NCBI RefSeq assembly: GCF_030253575.1
Contig: NC_080559.1
Span: 34,157,501 to 34,221,500 of the forward strand
From: Rhododendron vialii
Taxonomy: Eukaryota > Streptophyta > Magnoliopsida > Ericales > Ericaceae
DNA length: 64,000 bases
Reading direction: 5' to 3'
Shown here in pieces: positions 1 to 11,584 of the stretch. Position numbers and translations under genes: made by a program. Within the stretch, counting starts at the first letter, position 1. Each line of letters begins with the position of its first letter. Under the pieces are notes generated by a model that was not told the origin of the DNA, did no database searches, and saw only the letters and a program-made list of their open reading frames with translations.

Positions 1-666
1 GCAACATGATTTCATTAAACTACGATGCATGATTGATTCCTTTATTTGCATGTGTTTGTCCTGTGTACATTCTTTTGCTGTACTTAGTTTTAACTCATTG
101 TTGGCGTGCCTATTGAAGACTGTCTTAAAGCAAGTATTTTGACCTGAGGAGGGTGACTTTTATGGACCTAAAGCTTATGAAAACTAGTGTGTACTATTTT
201 TAGCCAACAGAACACCAATATTCTGCGGATCAAAAAAAAAAAAAAAAAACACCAATATTCTTACTTTTTGATTACGAAAGAACTTAAGAACAACTTAAAT
301 GCCAATGTAAAAAGCTTATCATAATGTTTGGTTCAAAAGCTTGCAAATGGCCCAATAAATCCAAAGTACTAGTAGTTGTTGAAAATAGGTTCTCGGGCCA
401 AGAAGCCTGGCCCAAATGTAACAACCATGCACCTACAAAACGAGCCGAATAATTCTTTCCAAATGGGCCAATTATAAGGTAAGCGAGGCTTAACTATAAG
501 CAGTGGCGGATCCAGAAATCTAAGTTAATAGGGTCCATTATTTACGGTAGTAAACAGGAATTTAATAGAGAAAATAATAATGAATTTAGTGGGAGCACGT
601 GCCCCCATGGGACCCTTAATGGGTTTGCTCCTAACTATAATAGTATAACCCATGATTTTAATATAG

Positions 667-857
667 AGTGTCTCAGGTCAGCTTAAACGCACTTCGAACT
701 AATCTCTATAGCAGCTCCCCCAACTGTTTCACATGTTTACTTGTGGAGGAAAGATAACCTCAAGAGTTATTTACAATGAGAATCGAACATAAAATCTTAA
801 GATTGAGCAAACACCTAAGTTTCAGGTCAATGCACTAAGCTAACCCCTTAGGGTTAT
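667..857 (-). mobile_element. SINE-like element, family A, copy 1
   Basis: Read on the minus strand this is a tRNA-like head (TTAGCTTAGTGC, then a B-box-like GTTCGATTC) followed by a body close to the segments at 32101-32275, 49045-49200 and 62080-62252. No poly(A) tail or target duplication is visible, so it is an old or truncated copy. The SINE call rests on the repeated family and the B-box, not on a database match. Confidence 0.55.
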
Positions 858-908
858 AAGAAGAGCATTTGCTTAATTTCAATAAAAGAGAGGTAATATA
901 ATTGCACA

Positions 909-1168
909 TAGGGCTATAAATGAATTGAGCAGTTCGCGAGTTCAGCTCGACTTGTTTAGTAAACGAGCCGATCGTTTGACAAAAGCTTGCATGGCTCGTT
1001 AGGGGAGGCTCCGGTTGATTAAAGAGATTTGTTTAGTAAATGATTAACTTGACTCGTTAAGGGCTCCGCTCGTTAAGGCTCGAGCTCAAGTTTTTGATTC
1101 GTTTAGTAAACGAGATGAGCTCGAGCTTGAGCTAGACAAAGCTCAACTCGGCTCGTTTACAACCCTAA
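909..1168. mobile_element. MITE with GAGCTCG/AAACGAGC palindromes
   Basis: The ends are imperfect inverted repeats: TAGGGCTATAAATGA on the left and the complement of TTAGGGTTGTAAACGAG on the right. The inside repeats GTTTAGTAAACGAG and GAGCTCGAG-like words in both orientations, so the element can fold on itself. No clean target duplication was found. Confidence 0.5.
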
Positions 1169-1209
1169 GATTCACACATAAAGTAAACTGAAAGACCGGA
1201 AAATAAATG

Positions 1210-1548
1210 TTGCAGGCAGTATTAAGGTTTGTTTGGGCTATTAATGATTTGGGTTTGTCTCATTATTTAGGCTTTTAGATCTCTCAGGTGTTTGATCTTT
1301 ATTTTCTCTTATCTGGGCTTTTAAGCCAACGGATGTGGACTTTGCCCTATGGGTTTCCCGGGTTTGGTTTCTTGACAAACTTGGGGTTTGAGTCTCGGAT
1401 GAACATATGATTACTCTTAGTTTTGTAGATCGTTTGGGTCTTGAGCTAGGAATTTGATGTCATCATTCTTTGCTCCTATTAATCTTTGTAATAATTTCAG
1501 AAATTAATGAAATTTTTTTTGCCTTTCAAAAAAAGAAAAGAAAAACTA
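1210..1548 (+). mobile_element. 3' tail of a LINE-like retroelement
   Basis: A T/G-rich tract ends in AATTTCAGAAATTAATGAAA followed by T- and A-rich runs. Similar ends occur at 57500-57552 and 63780-63850. This resembles the 3' end of a non-LTR retrotransposon copy. No reverse transcriptase is present, so the call is by analogy between copies. Confidence 0.35.
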
Positions 1549-1789
1549 TAGAAACAAGTAACAGTTTCAAATTTGAATACGTACAGGATAATCTAGTCGT
1601 TTCCTTTTCTTGGTTAACGATAACTTAAATGAAACTCAAACGCTTCCAGTTACGTTGCTCTTAGAGCTAATTTCCGTACACTAAATCCGTCCGCTGCTGC
1701 TTTCAAACAAGAAAACCACCAATATATGATTTTATTTCTACTATTAAGCAAAAAGAGGCTGATTAGATTGTTTGTTCCCCGGCCTTAAG

Positions 1790-2681
1790 TTACTCCATGC
1801 TCCTCAGTAATTTCAGACGTTGCACGGATTCGATGAAACAACTGCAAAAAAGAGCAATATCGACGATTTAAAAGAAGACGACCAGACTTATCAAGATCGA
1901 GCGTCTCGATATATACGTAGGAAAATGATGAGAATTTATCATTAGATTTCTACAAAGAAAACTTGTTTAGAATTGCCCGTATTCCTATACATACCTCCAA
2001 GGTACATCTCCAGCAAGCAGCCAATCCCCTTCTCTGTCTTGATAAGTGAGGTTATAAGCCTCCCCATTTTCCTCACCTGTGCCCAAACAACCCCAGAGAT
2101 CGATATATAAACCTGATTGATTAGATCAATCGTAGCTGGTTACACTAATACAGTACCTAGCTAATTACCTGGAATCACAAACATTAATTCCAAAATTTCA
2201 AGTAGTTTTTATTTATTTATTTAATCAGAGTTTCAAGTAGTTATATATTTATACTTGGAAAATAGAAAGTTCTCACCTCTCCCAAACATTTCAACCAAGG
2301 TATCCATGAGTTCATGATAAGAACGATGGAGGCTTAAGTCAACCTTTCTTGTTATAACCACCCCTTCCATCTTCACTTTCACTAACGTGGGATTTGATCC
2401 TCCACCGCCACGATCACCACCGCCTCCAACAACATCACCGCCAACACCGCCACCATAAACATTATTCTTCTGGCAAAGCTTCTTTCTCCAGGACTTAATT
2501 GGGGGCCACCCCACTACTCCATCTTCCTCTTCATAGCTTCAATGAAAGCACATAAAATCAATCATAATTTCTACTGGAGTACTATTTTGTATATTGATAA
2601 ATGGGTAATGGCAACGCAGGTATAGTGTATGCAAAAACTTCAAGGCCTATATCCATACACATGTATTGTGTATATTTACAC

Positions 2682-2719
<38 letters not shown>

Positions 2720-2730
2720 TATATTTACAC

Positions 2731-2787
<57 letters not shown>

Positions 2788-3111
2788 CTTGTTACTGGTG
2801 GAGGAGTTCTGGTCAAGGTCGTCAGTTTGATCATCTTCTTCATTCGGCTGCTTATTGTCCCACGACAACAGAGGCAAAGTCTTTCGAGGCAGAACAAATT
2901 TCCCCTGTTCATGATCATAAGCTTCACAAAACCCACGTTTCTTCTCCGAATTACAGTACTCGCCGTGATCACCATTGCTCTCACTCCACAAACACGAACC
3001 CACATCCAAAGCATCCTTCGTCTCACCGCTTCCGTAGCAATTCAGGTCGAACCCCTTCATTCCAACCCGAAAACCATTGCCTGAAATCCCGAGTCCCAAT
3101 TCAAGCTCCAT
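1790..3111 (-). CDS. IAA29-like: Aux/IAA auxin-response repressor, IAA29-like
   Basis: Nuclear repressor that binds auxin response factors and is degraded through TIR1/AFB when auxin is present. Four exons on the minus strand: 2789-3111, 2277-2536, 1995-2076 and 1790-1841 (717 nt, 238 aa). All introns are GT-AG and phases match. Domain I is a short LxLxL repression motif at the very start (MELELGLG). Domain II, the degron, is [13 protein letters not shown] at the start of exon 2. Domain III is [18 protein letters not shown] through [11 protein letters not shown]. Domain IV is [20 protein letters not shown] plus the [11 protein letters not shown] tail. A glycine-rich linker separates II and III. 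The degron has Ile where most family members have Val, and the C-terminus stops soon after domain IV without the usual basic tail; the compact layout fits IAA29. I chose the Met at 3111 because it begins the domain I motif; an upstream in-frame Met adds only low-complexity sequence. Intron 1 carries two GA arrays. Confidence 0.9.
2684..2784. repeat. Duplicated GA microsatellite in IAA intron 1
   Basis: Two GA runs (2684-2717 and 2733-2784) are each preceded by the same word GTGTATATTTACACAGG, so the array is a tandem duplication of leader plus microsatellite. It lies just inside the donor site of Aux/IAA intron 1, as CT on the coding strand. Confidence 0.9.
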
Positions 3112-3180
3112 TCCAACACTCACAAAATCCCCAAATTCAATACAGCCTACAAAAGCGATTTGGGTATCTTGTTTGAGCGG

Positions 3181-3200
3181 TTCTCTCTCTCTCTCTCTCT

Positions 3201-3243
<43 letters not shown>

Positions 3244-3292
3244 TATAGATAGACACAGATGAGTATTTTTGGAGAGAGAGAGAGAGAGAGGG
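3181..3292. repeat. CT, TA and GA microsatellite cluster upstream of the IAA start
   Basis: CT (3181-3202), TA (3204-3241) and GA (3272-3292) runs lie 70-180 bp upstream of the Aux/IAA start codon, in its presumed 5' UTR or core promoter. Low-complexity ORFs of Arg-Glu or Leu-Ser repeats across them are artefacts. Confidence 0.85.
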
Positions 3293-3681
3293 AGGGAGAA
3301 TGATGGGGACAGAGAGACAGAGGGCGGTAGGAGACAAGAGTGAGAGTGAGTGTTGGGGGGTAACATCTGGCTGTACGTGTCCTCCCGTATTCTCATTTTT
3401 TGTTTGTGAAGGGGTTCGTGTTCCTCACCATTGCTGGGGTTTTCCCCGACCATCTTGTCCCACCTTGTTTTCTACTCGACACTTCCTTAAATTGTTGGTT
3501 TCCTCCGTCAAAAAGGACAATCCTACAGCCTTCTACCGCGCTTCTTTCCCACGCGCTCTCTATCTCTTCAAATTAGTTTTCAAATATCTGATCTGGCACA
3601 CTGTATTTGTTCATACGGAAATGATACTCACACAACCGTTGTGTGTGTTGTGTAATCAATTCTGACAGTTCAGATGTGTTT

Positions 3682-5634
3682 AGACGTGTAGACACCCCAA
3701 TCTGGGCTTCCAGATTAGTTTACTTACGGTATTTGATTCCCCGATGATGAGTCAGGTCGAAACAGTTCCGAGAACTTGGAATGGCTTGAGTTTGGCATGT
3801 GTGGAACCCATCCTTAACCCTTAAACCCTTGAATCAGAACCTGGACCTTGGTCTAAATGTCGCGCGACAATCTAGAACCCTCGCGCGATGGTTCATCTGC
3901 CAGGTGGTGGTCAAAGTCAAAGCTTTGACCATTGACCATCGCGGGGCTGGCTGGACCCTCGCGCGATGGTCTCACTCCATCGCGCGATGGTCAACACCTG
4001 TCATTTTCACCCAGATTGCGTGGTGGTCAGGGGGCTACAGGCCTATGTGACTCCGTTTTCTCGGCTGAACAGCGTTCTGGGGGGGCTCCCCTTGCACCAC
4101 CTCACCCCCCATTCTCCCATCACCTTTGCCACCCACTCCTCCACCAAGCATTTGTAACCAGCATTGTTGGCTGGTTACAAGGCCTTGGTTAGCCATCCAC
4201 TAACCCCCTTCTCCTATAAATACCCCCCCTTATGCTTCCTTGCAAAGGGTTACAAAAAAAGCTCTCTCCAAGAAAGAAGAAGGAAAACTCAAGCACAAAC
4301 ATCTCACACCACTCACTCCCACATAATCACCCTCCAAATCTTACCATCTCATCATTCAAGCCATTTCCAAGGCACTCAAAGCAAAGGTATAATATCTTTC
4401 TGCTCACTGTTCGAACCCCTGAGGGGGGCTGGCAGGGTCAAGGCTGGTAATTGATACCAGCTCTGGCCCTAAAGCTGGCAGAGTTTCAAGAGCCGTTAGC
4501 AAGGAAACCCTCGCGCGATGGTCCTGTATGCTCGCGCGACAATTCTGTCTGCGTGAGAATGGACCACGTGGGGAAGGGACCCTGGTCTTTAAGTTTATTA
4601 TTGTGCTTGTAGTCTTTTAAAAGTCTTTCAAGGAGCTTTAGCTTACTGCTTTGCTGTTTTACATGTTGAAAATCATTGTTAGGCTTAGTTTATAACACCT
4701 CTTGGTTTGGAATGCTCTTGGGATGCTCTTGAACATGTCTCATAGCCCTAAGTATGCAAAGCAATTCCTGGAAGTCCAGTCAGAACAATCGCGCGGCTGT
4801 CTCATACTGTCGCGCGAGGGTTCTCTGTTTCCCAGGTACTGCCCTTGCATGAGCAACCTGGCCTTGGCCTCTGTTTAGACACCCTCACTGTTTAGGGGTT
4901 GCATTTTCATAATATTTCTATCTGTTGGCTGTAATATTGTTTACTTTCAAGTACCCATAAACTGCTTGGTTTGCACCTGGGTGAGCACTGGTCCTTCCAG
5001 AGCCCAGAAGGGAATGAAGTTCAAACCATTGGTGAAACATGAATACTCGCGCGAGTGTATGGGAATGTCGGGCGACGGTTTGCTTGCATGCGGATGAACT
5101 CACGCATGCAAGCTGGCTGTTTCTTCGTGCCAAAATCATACACGGCGCTGTCTTGATGTATGATCGATGTTTTGAACTTCGTTCTGTTTATTACTCGTCA
5201 TCTCGCTCATCCATGCTATATATCACATCTTGCAAACTGTTACAGTTTTAATCCCTTAAACTGTTCCCCCGCCCTAAATGGCTAAAAATTGATTAATCAA
5301 ACAAAATCGTAAACAAACATCTTTCGCAAATGCCTAAGTAGAGACCGATCTCCGGATTGGGCGAGAGGGGTGCCATAAAACCCTTCCCCTCTCGTAACCT
5401 GGCTCCCGAACCCAGATATGGTTATGACGGACTGGTTCCTTAACTTTTTCAAATCAATCAGCGCGGCAAGTGCTTCGAAATACGGTTCTTTGGGTGTCGG
5501 ACCTTCAAACCCGAGTGGCGACTCTGTATTTTGCGAGCGCTTGCTTCCCCGCTCGCGCTCCCTCGACCCGGGCCCCTTGCCTCGCTTTTCGGAATCCGGA
5601 AATTCCGAAAACGGGCACGCATGCCCACAAGACG
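3682..5634 (+). mobile_element. Solo LTR of a Ty3/gypsy-type retrotransposon with target duplication
   Basis: The LTR runs 3687-5629 (1943 bp). It starts TGTAGACACCCC and ends GCATGCCCACA, the TG...CA ends of an LTR, and is flanked on both sides by AGACG (3682-3686 and 5630-5634), a 5-bp target duplication. A TATA box (CTATAAATA) lies near 4213-4222. The TGTAGACACCCC start and a 3' region with a GAGTGGCGACTC-like word are usual in large Tat/Ogre-type gypsy LTRs; that lineage is inferred. There is no internal domain and no second LTR, so it is a solo LTR left by unequal recombination. ORFs inside it are not genes. It lies upstream of the Aux/IAA gene, which is transcribed away from it. Confidence 0.88.
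3857..5055. repeat. Recurring TCGCGCGA palindromes inside the solo LTR
   Basis: TCGCGCGA or one-base variants recur at about 3858, 3880, 3958, 3979, 4510, 4531, 4789, 4810 and 5047, often as CCTCGCGCGATGGT or its complement. These CpG-rich palindromes are dispersed along the LTR rather than arrayed in tandem. Confidence 0.75.
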
Positions 5635-6880
5635 CTCTAGATTTTAAAAAAACTCTTCCAATGAAAAGTTTAACTCTTCCAAGCAAAAGTTTGAATGAAT
5701 CTTGACCATTTATTACAATAATGGACGGATGGAGATTGGTTGTGCTTGATGTTTTGCACAACCGTTGTGCATGTAGCATCTTTGTTTTTTAGAATTCAGT
5801 ATTTTATTTTGGACTATCTTTTAATAAGTGTCCATTTTTTTAAGTTAGTGGATAAAAGTTGGTGTATTTTCTATTTTGTCCCAAACATAGATTATATTTT
5901 AAAAAGTTAATGAATAAAAATGTAATAATGATATCTCCATAGAGGGTAAGTAGAAAAAGTGGAGGTAAAAATTGATGTGAAAAAATGAAATGATGATATG
6001 CCTCTTTAATAAGTTGAAGTTACAAAGTTAGATACTTAGAAATGGATGGAGGGAGTAGTTCTTATCTCACATAACTATTTTAAACACTACATGTCAGCAC
6101 GGGTAGTCGAATACTAATTTAAGAATTTTGATATTTGTGCTCCATTTTTTATTGATGACGCTCCACTTTGTTTATGAAGTTACTAATAACTTCACATTAA
6201 AAGTAGAGCGCAAAAATCAGTTTTCTAATTTAATTATATGACACGAAATGTAAAATTAAGAAATGACCCAGATGAATTAAATTTGCAAAAAATTCTTCAC
6301 TTTCCAATTATTTGGCATGTTAATTCCCATTATAAAAAAGTAGAAAAGGAAAGGAAAATCAGCATGTAGATTGTGAAGATTTAAAAGAGAATCATTTCTA
6401 GTGAAGTTGGTTGTTTATCTTCCTCCTCTAGTGGTGATCAAGGTTTGAGTTCCATGAAAGGCGGGGCTTTGGTGATTAGGTTATGAATAACCTATGGACC
6501 CTTCTGTACTAACTCTATCACTCCCCACTAACTCCGGATCCCCTGCTCATGTATACAATGTTGTAAAAAAAGATTGTGAAGAATTAACACGCGCCATGCA
6601 GAGAGCATGATACCCAAAAGCCAAGCTTAACGCCAGAGATGACTTTTTAAAAAATGCTCAAGGTCGGTGGGGTCCAATTTAAATTAAACAAAAGCCCCAG
6701 CCAAGACCTGGACTTCAGAGTCGATCCCATTGTTTACCTTTTCAGCCCGAGTACCCAAAAAAAGGTGAAAAAACAGGATCCTACTTAGCCATAAATTTTT
6801 GGATGCCGAGCGGATACCACGTGACAGTAATCTTTTGTCGTCGTCCAAACATATTATACATGATCCAGATTTTTTTTTCC
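5635..6880. other. Gene-free stretch with Stowaway-like remnant
   Basis: No gene. About 5785-6056 resembles Stowaway-type MITEs: the right end is GGATGGAGGGAGTA and the left part matches the inside of the segment at 16795-16885. About 6410-6570 is a tRNA-B-box-like repeat fragment. The remainder is unassigned AT-rich DNA. Confidence 0.4.
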
Positions 6881-7416
6881 TTTCTCTCCCCTCGCCTAAC
6901 CACTCTTTCTCCTTTTTTTTCTATCTAAAATTCGAAACATCCAAAAATCACGTTTAGATGGCTAAAAATACTGACGAAATATCACGTGTGTGGTATCTAT
7001 CTAGAACCCAAGAACTTCTCCTATACTTTACAGACCAATTGTCAAAAACAACGAGCTATGTGGGTCCAAACCACTTGGTGTCATCAATGTGAGTTGGGGA
7101 CATGTTTTGGACTGTGCCGATTTTACTGCACAATTTGGGTTTCTCCTCTTTCTCTCCCCTCGCCTAACCACTCTTTCTCCTTTTTTTTCTATCTAAAATT
7201 CGAAACATCCAAAAATCACGTTTAGATGGCTAAAAATACTGACGAAATATCACGTGTGTGGTATCCATCTAGAACCCAAGAACTTCTCCTATACTTTACA
7301 GACCAATTGTCAAAAACAACGAGCTATGTGGGTCCAAACCACTTGGTGTCATCAATGTGAGTTGGGGACATGTTTTGGACTGTGCCGATTTTACTGCACA
7401 ATTTGGGTTTCTTCTC
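6881..7416. repeat. 268-bp direct tandem duplication
   Basis: Units 6881-7148 and 7149-7416 are almost identical; TATCTATC in one reads TATCCATC in the other. Each starts TTTCTCTCCCCTCGCCTAAC and ends in AATTTGGGTTTCT. Both contain the same short ORF, which has no recognisable domain. The left flank (from about 6793) resembles the TTTTTGGGTGCCGATCGGG element end at 14796 and 31370, so one transposon end may have been duplicated. Confidence 0.9.
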
Positions 7417-9526
7417 TTTTTGGCCTGCCCCATTCTCAAACTAATCATGGGGAAAATTTGATGCAAAGATCCATTGAATTAATCTTTCACATTCCTCCTA
7501 ATCTCGACTCGGGGGGTTAATTTTTTATTTTTATTTTTAGCTGTCTCTTTTCGAAAATCGAGTTGTTAAACGATAAGTTAGTATTTAACTAGGAGATTTC
7601 TCTAAGAATTGTGATTTGCAAAAACGATGATTTCCGGTCACTAATGTGATGAAGGACTACTGCTAGATGTACCGACAATTAACGATTTAAGAAGTGTGAT
7701 AATATTCACCGAAAACTCTCTTGCAAATTGTCCGGGATCATTACTGGTGAGGTTATGGACCTTAACGATTTATGCGGCAAAGAAAAAAAGAGAGGTTAAA
7801 TATTATGCCGTCCGCATTTATTCATTGAATTATTAAAACACGTCTATCTCTATTACACATCGATCGATTTTAGAAAATTACCAGTAATAAAAAAAAATTG
7901 ACGCCGGCACGAGGAGACCAGAATTATATATTCTCATATGATCGCGATGTCGAGTTTGAATTTCAATATATTCGGAGATCAATCGGGAGAAGATTAGAAC
8001 ACACTTTGTCACAAGATAACACTCCTCATCAATTTCTTATGTTTTGTTCAGTCAAAAAGGTCAAAATATTTTATCTACAATGCATGCATGGACAATACAC
8101 CCTTTTTTTTTTTCTTTTTGAGTATCTGTCTTGATTGATCCTCTATTTTAGATTACGCCACTTCGTTTTTTAGTATCTGTCAATGTTGAGTCTTGCTCTT
8201 AAGAAAAACTTTGAATAATAAATTATAAAATAACTGGTCATTAGCATTTAGTGCTTTTTTTAAAATGCAATTTTTGTGGGTAATTTTATAAAAATATGGT
8301 TCATAACATTTTGTTTTATACTAAAATCGTAATTTTTATACTAAAAAATCGTAAGTTTTTAACAATAGAATTCGTAACATTGAGAATTCGTAACATTTTC
8401 AATAAGATCATTGACATTTTGGTGCGTCTCGTAACTTTTATACTAAAATTGTAATTTTTGAGCAATATGAATCATAACATTTTGGGAGTGCATATGGGAG
8501 ATGTTGCCAAGCAAGGGTGCTTGGCAGCGGTACCGAGCAACCAATCCGGCTGTATTTTTTTCAGCACAGACGACTTGGATCGAATTTGAGCGCATGAAAA
8601 TCTTAATCATCCGTTGCTTGGATTAATTAAGATCCTAGTCGTCTATTGCGAAATGAACGACCGGATGAGCTGCTCGGCACCACTGTCAAGATGGGGTGCT
8701 TGGCAGCATCCCCGGGTCGGCTGACATTAAATTTGAGATAAAATGCAAAGCGAATGAAGTTCTTGGCAACATCCCCGGATCGACAGACATTAAGCTTGAG
8801 ATAAATGCAAAGTGGATGATGTTCAATAAGCCCTATATAACTCAGTCCAATTTTCAAAACAAGAAGAGATAGAGAAAGAAAATTCAGTCCAATTATTTTC
8901 ACCAATAAAATTTGAAGCTGGTACAAATTAAAGTACATTCCTTGGCACTCTAGGGATAGATATCCAATTCAAATGGATATCTACGCATACAATTTGTGGA
9001 CGATACATATTGAAAATTACAATACGATATGTCTGTCTATTTTTGGTGACGAAAAAAACCCTTATTCGACATCGATGATCGATCCATCAAACTCATTCCA
9101 TTGCTTGAATCAACTCTTCATAAAACGAACACGGACAACTATTCAAATGACAGAGAGGCTTGAAATGAATCTACCTTTCAGAAGTGAACACGGACACCGA
9201 TTACGCCCCAAAGGCACTCGAGATGGGCCCACAAATGGTCCAATTGTCATCGATCGCCAGAATGAGATACGTGTCACACACAGACAGCATGGGCTGCATA
9301 TCACGTGGGTGTGAACACCATTAAGGCAATATTGGGCCCCCACTGGACCGCAGGCCCATACCGGTCATGGACCAAATACTATTCCTTTGTCGAGAGGACA
9401 AAAGCATAGTTGGGATCAAACCCACGTGTGTCCGATTGATTAAAACAAACATCAAATCGAAGTCCCAAGCAAAGAGGACCACGTTGAAATTAACAAACCA
9501 AAATTTAATGACAATTGACAACCCAT
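7417..9526. other. Gene-free stretch
   Basis: No gene recognised. A direct duplication of about 62 bp with divergence lies at 8699-8822 (TTGGCAGCATCCCCGG and TTGGCAACATCCCCGG units). Around 8380-8480 repeated GAATTCGTAACATT words resemble a segment inside the CUE-gene intron (52560-52870), probably remnants of one MITE family. Confidence 0.45.
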
Positions 9527-9943
9527 TTTGCACCCCAGAAAGTCCAAGGTTCCCGAAGGAGGGATCCCGACCGGATTTCCGATGGCGCGTTGGGCTCATT
9601 CCGGCCACAGGACGGCTGATCCAAGCCGTCCAAAAATTTTAGAAAAAAAAATCAAGTGGGCTCGCGTGAGAATCAATCAATGGCATCGGATGTGTGTAGG
9701 TGGCCGATCCAAACACTCCATTTTTGTGTGTATAACTCCATTTTTGTGTGTATATTATACACATAAAAATGGAGTGTTTAGATCGGTCACCTACACACAT
9801 CGGATGCCGTTGATTCTGACGTGGGCCCACTCGGTTTTTTTATAGAATTTTTGGATAGCTCGGATCAGCCGTTCGGTGACCGGAGTGGGCCCGACGCGCT
9901 GTCGGGAATCCGATCGGGACTGTAGCACCTCTCTTTGCACCCC
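9527..9943. mobile_element. Foldback MITE with 10-bp direct repeats
   Basis: The element occupies 9537-9933 and is bracketed by TTTGCACCCC (9527-9536 and 9934-9943). Its two halves are inverted: the left arm has TCCCGACCGGAT, GGCATCGGATGTGTGTAGGT and ACTCCATTTTTGTGTGTAT; the right arm carries their complements, with the turn near 9750. A 9-10 bp target duplication and long terminal inverted repeats fit a non-autonomous Mutator-like element. The extreme ends pair poorly, so the exact borders are less certain than the palindrome. Confidence 0.75.
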
Positions 9944-9950
9944 TAGTAAT

Positions 9951-10358
9951 TTGTTTTTTGAGAAAAAGTTTTTTCCGGATCAACCGGACAAGGGGCTGTC
10001 CGGACAGCCCCCGTGTGGGTCCCCTTCGCGCGTTTATTTAGAAAATTCGAACTGTGCATCTTGTAGGGTCCACAAAATAATGTATTTTCGCGAAAAATCA
10101 GCTTGTCCGAATATCGATAGGTATGTCAAAAGTTGAGTTTTTACACAGTTGTCTATTTTTTCACGTAAAAACTCAACTTTTGACATACCTATCGATGTCC
10201 GGACAAGCTGATTTTTTGCGCAGATACATTATTTTGCGGGCCCTACAAGATGCACGGTTCGGATTTTTCAAATAAACGCGCGAAGGGGGCCCACACGGGG
10301 CTGTCCGGACAGCCCTTTTGTCCGGTTGATCCGTACACAACTTTCACTCTTGTTTTTT
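9951..10358. mobile_element. Mutator-like foldback MITE with 9-bp target duplication
   Basis: The element (9960-10349) is flanked by TTGTTTTTT (9951-9959 and 10350-10358). The left end GAGAAAAAGTTTTTTCCGG and the complement of the right end GAGTGAAAGTTGTGTACGG match, and the arms stay complementary to the centre near 10158, including CAACCGGACAA, GGCTGTCCGGACAGCC and AAAAGTTGAGTTTTTAC. The whole element is an almost perfect palindrome. Border and duplication length fit the Mutator superfamily. It sits 7 bp from the preceding foldback. Confidence 0.82.
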
Positions 10359-11581
10359 CCCTAACACCACGTTTTTGTCTACTTAAAAGTAACTCAGATA
10401 TTCGGTAATTTACTTTTCGGTCTCCGCTTGTTTGTCCATTTTTAACTTTTACGTGTCCCAAACTATTAATCTACTACTATTTTGACAAATGAAAAATACT
10501 AATCACGGTCTATTGGACAGTTATTAATATGCAAAAGATGAATTGATATGTGTGAAATTTGTAGAAATATCTTTGCAAGTGAGTTGATACATGAAAGAAA
10601 TGCATTGAAACTTTTTCTTTTTTTTGGTATTATGTGTTCATTATCCACTGCTTAATGGGGCTATGGTTAGCAACACCATAAACAAATCAATACTTTGAAA
10701 TCTAGAGTATTATATTTTTTTCCCTTTTTCTTTTGAATTGAACCAACAATGTTTAAGGGGCCGAAGAAAGATTTCTTAAGTTAAAGTTTTAAAAGTATGA
10801 TGATAATTTATGAAGAATTGAATTCTTGAAATGAACAAGAACTAAGATGGAAAGCGTAACCAAAAGAAGTCATTTCACTAAAGAGACGAGGTTTGAATTG
10901 GGCGGTTGTGAGAGGTCAAGTGGTTGGGAAGGGGCACTTAAATGTCAGAGGTCTTAAATTGAAGTCGATGAAACGACGTTGATCTGTCGTAGTAGTAATG
11001 TAACTCTATCAACATTCTAACATCTTATCGTATGACAAAAAATAAAAAAAGAAATGGGCAGGTCACTCGTAAGTGTTTGTGCTAAATTAGCTCAATCTTT
11101 GGCAAATTGATTGTGTGCAGGCGTACCAGAAAAGAATAGAACTTATCCTTTTCAGATTAACTAAAAAATAACTAACTTAATTAGGTAATTATGATTATCC
11201 GTTCGATTACCTCAACGAAGAGAATTTTTCTACTATAAGGTATCAACCAAAATGAATTGATACTCTTCAAATAGAGAAACCAGAAAAGATAATTGAATAT
11301 AAGCAAGCTTATGTACGATTTCTCTTAAGATTTCAACAAGAACAAAACAGAAATATACAAACACGATTGAATCTAATCAAAAGCAAACTTATATGCAATT
11401 GTTTTTTAGCAAGAACAAGACAAAATAATGTAAGATAACTTGAATTTAATTAAAAGCAGGCTTACATTCAAATAATTCTTCAAACTTGCAAAATATTAAA
11501 CTACAACTACATTAACTACTTCGAACTAATTCCTAAGTCCTAAACTACTTTAGATCTCTAAACAACCATCTTTTGTATGGG

Positions 11582-11584
<3 letters not shown>

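Larger units (their letters stand above)
1..1789. other. Gene-free flank with degraded repeats
   Basis: I see no coding gene here. The stretch holds a SINE-like copy (about 667-857), a MITE rich in GAGCTCG/AAACGAG palindromes (about 909-1168) and a 3' retroelement tail ending in an A-rich run (about 1210-1548). The downstream neighbour is the last exon of the Aux/IAA gene, so its 3' UTR should lie just below 1790. Confidence 0.6.

Noticed and set aside
2601..3262. Open frames of Arg-Glu, Leu-Ser or Tyr-Ile repeats
   Set aside because: They are translations of GA, CT and TA microsatellites in Aux/IAA intron 1 and leader.
3799..5779. Several ORFs of 70-160 codons
   Set aside because: They lie inside the solo LTR, overlap in many frames and have no retroviral or cellular domain.
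6986..7520. Paired ORFs MCGIYLEPKNF and MCGIHLEPKNF
   Set aside because: Their repetition comes from the 268-bp tandem duplication, and the protein has no recognisable domain.
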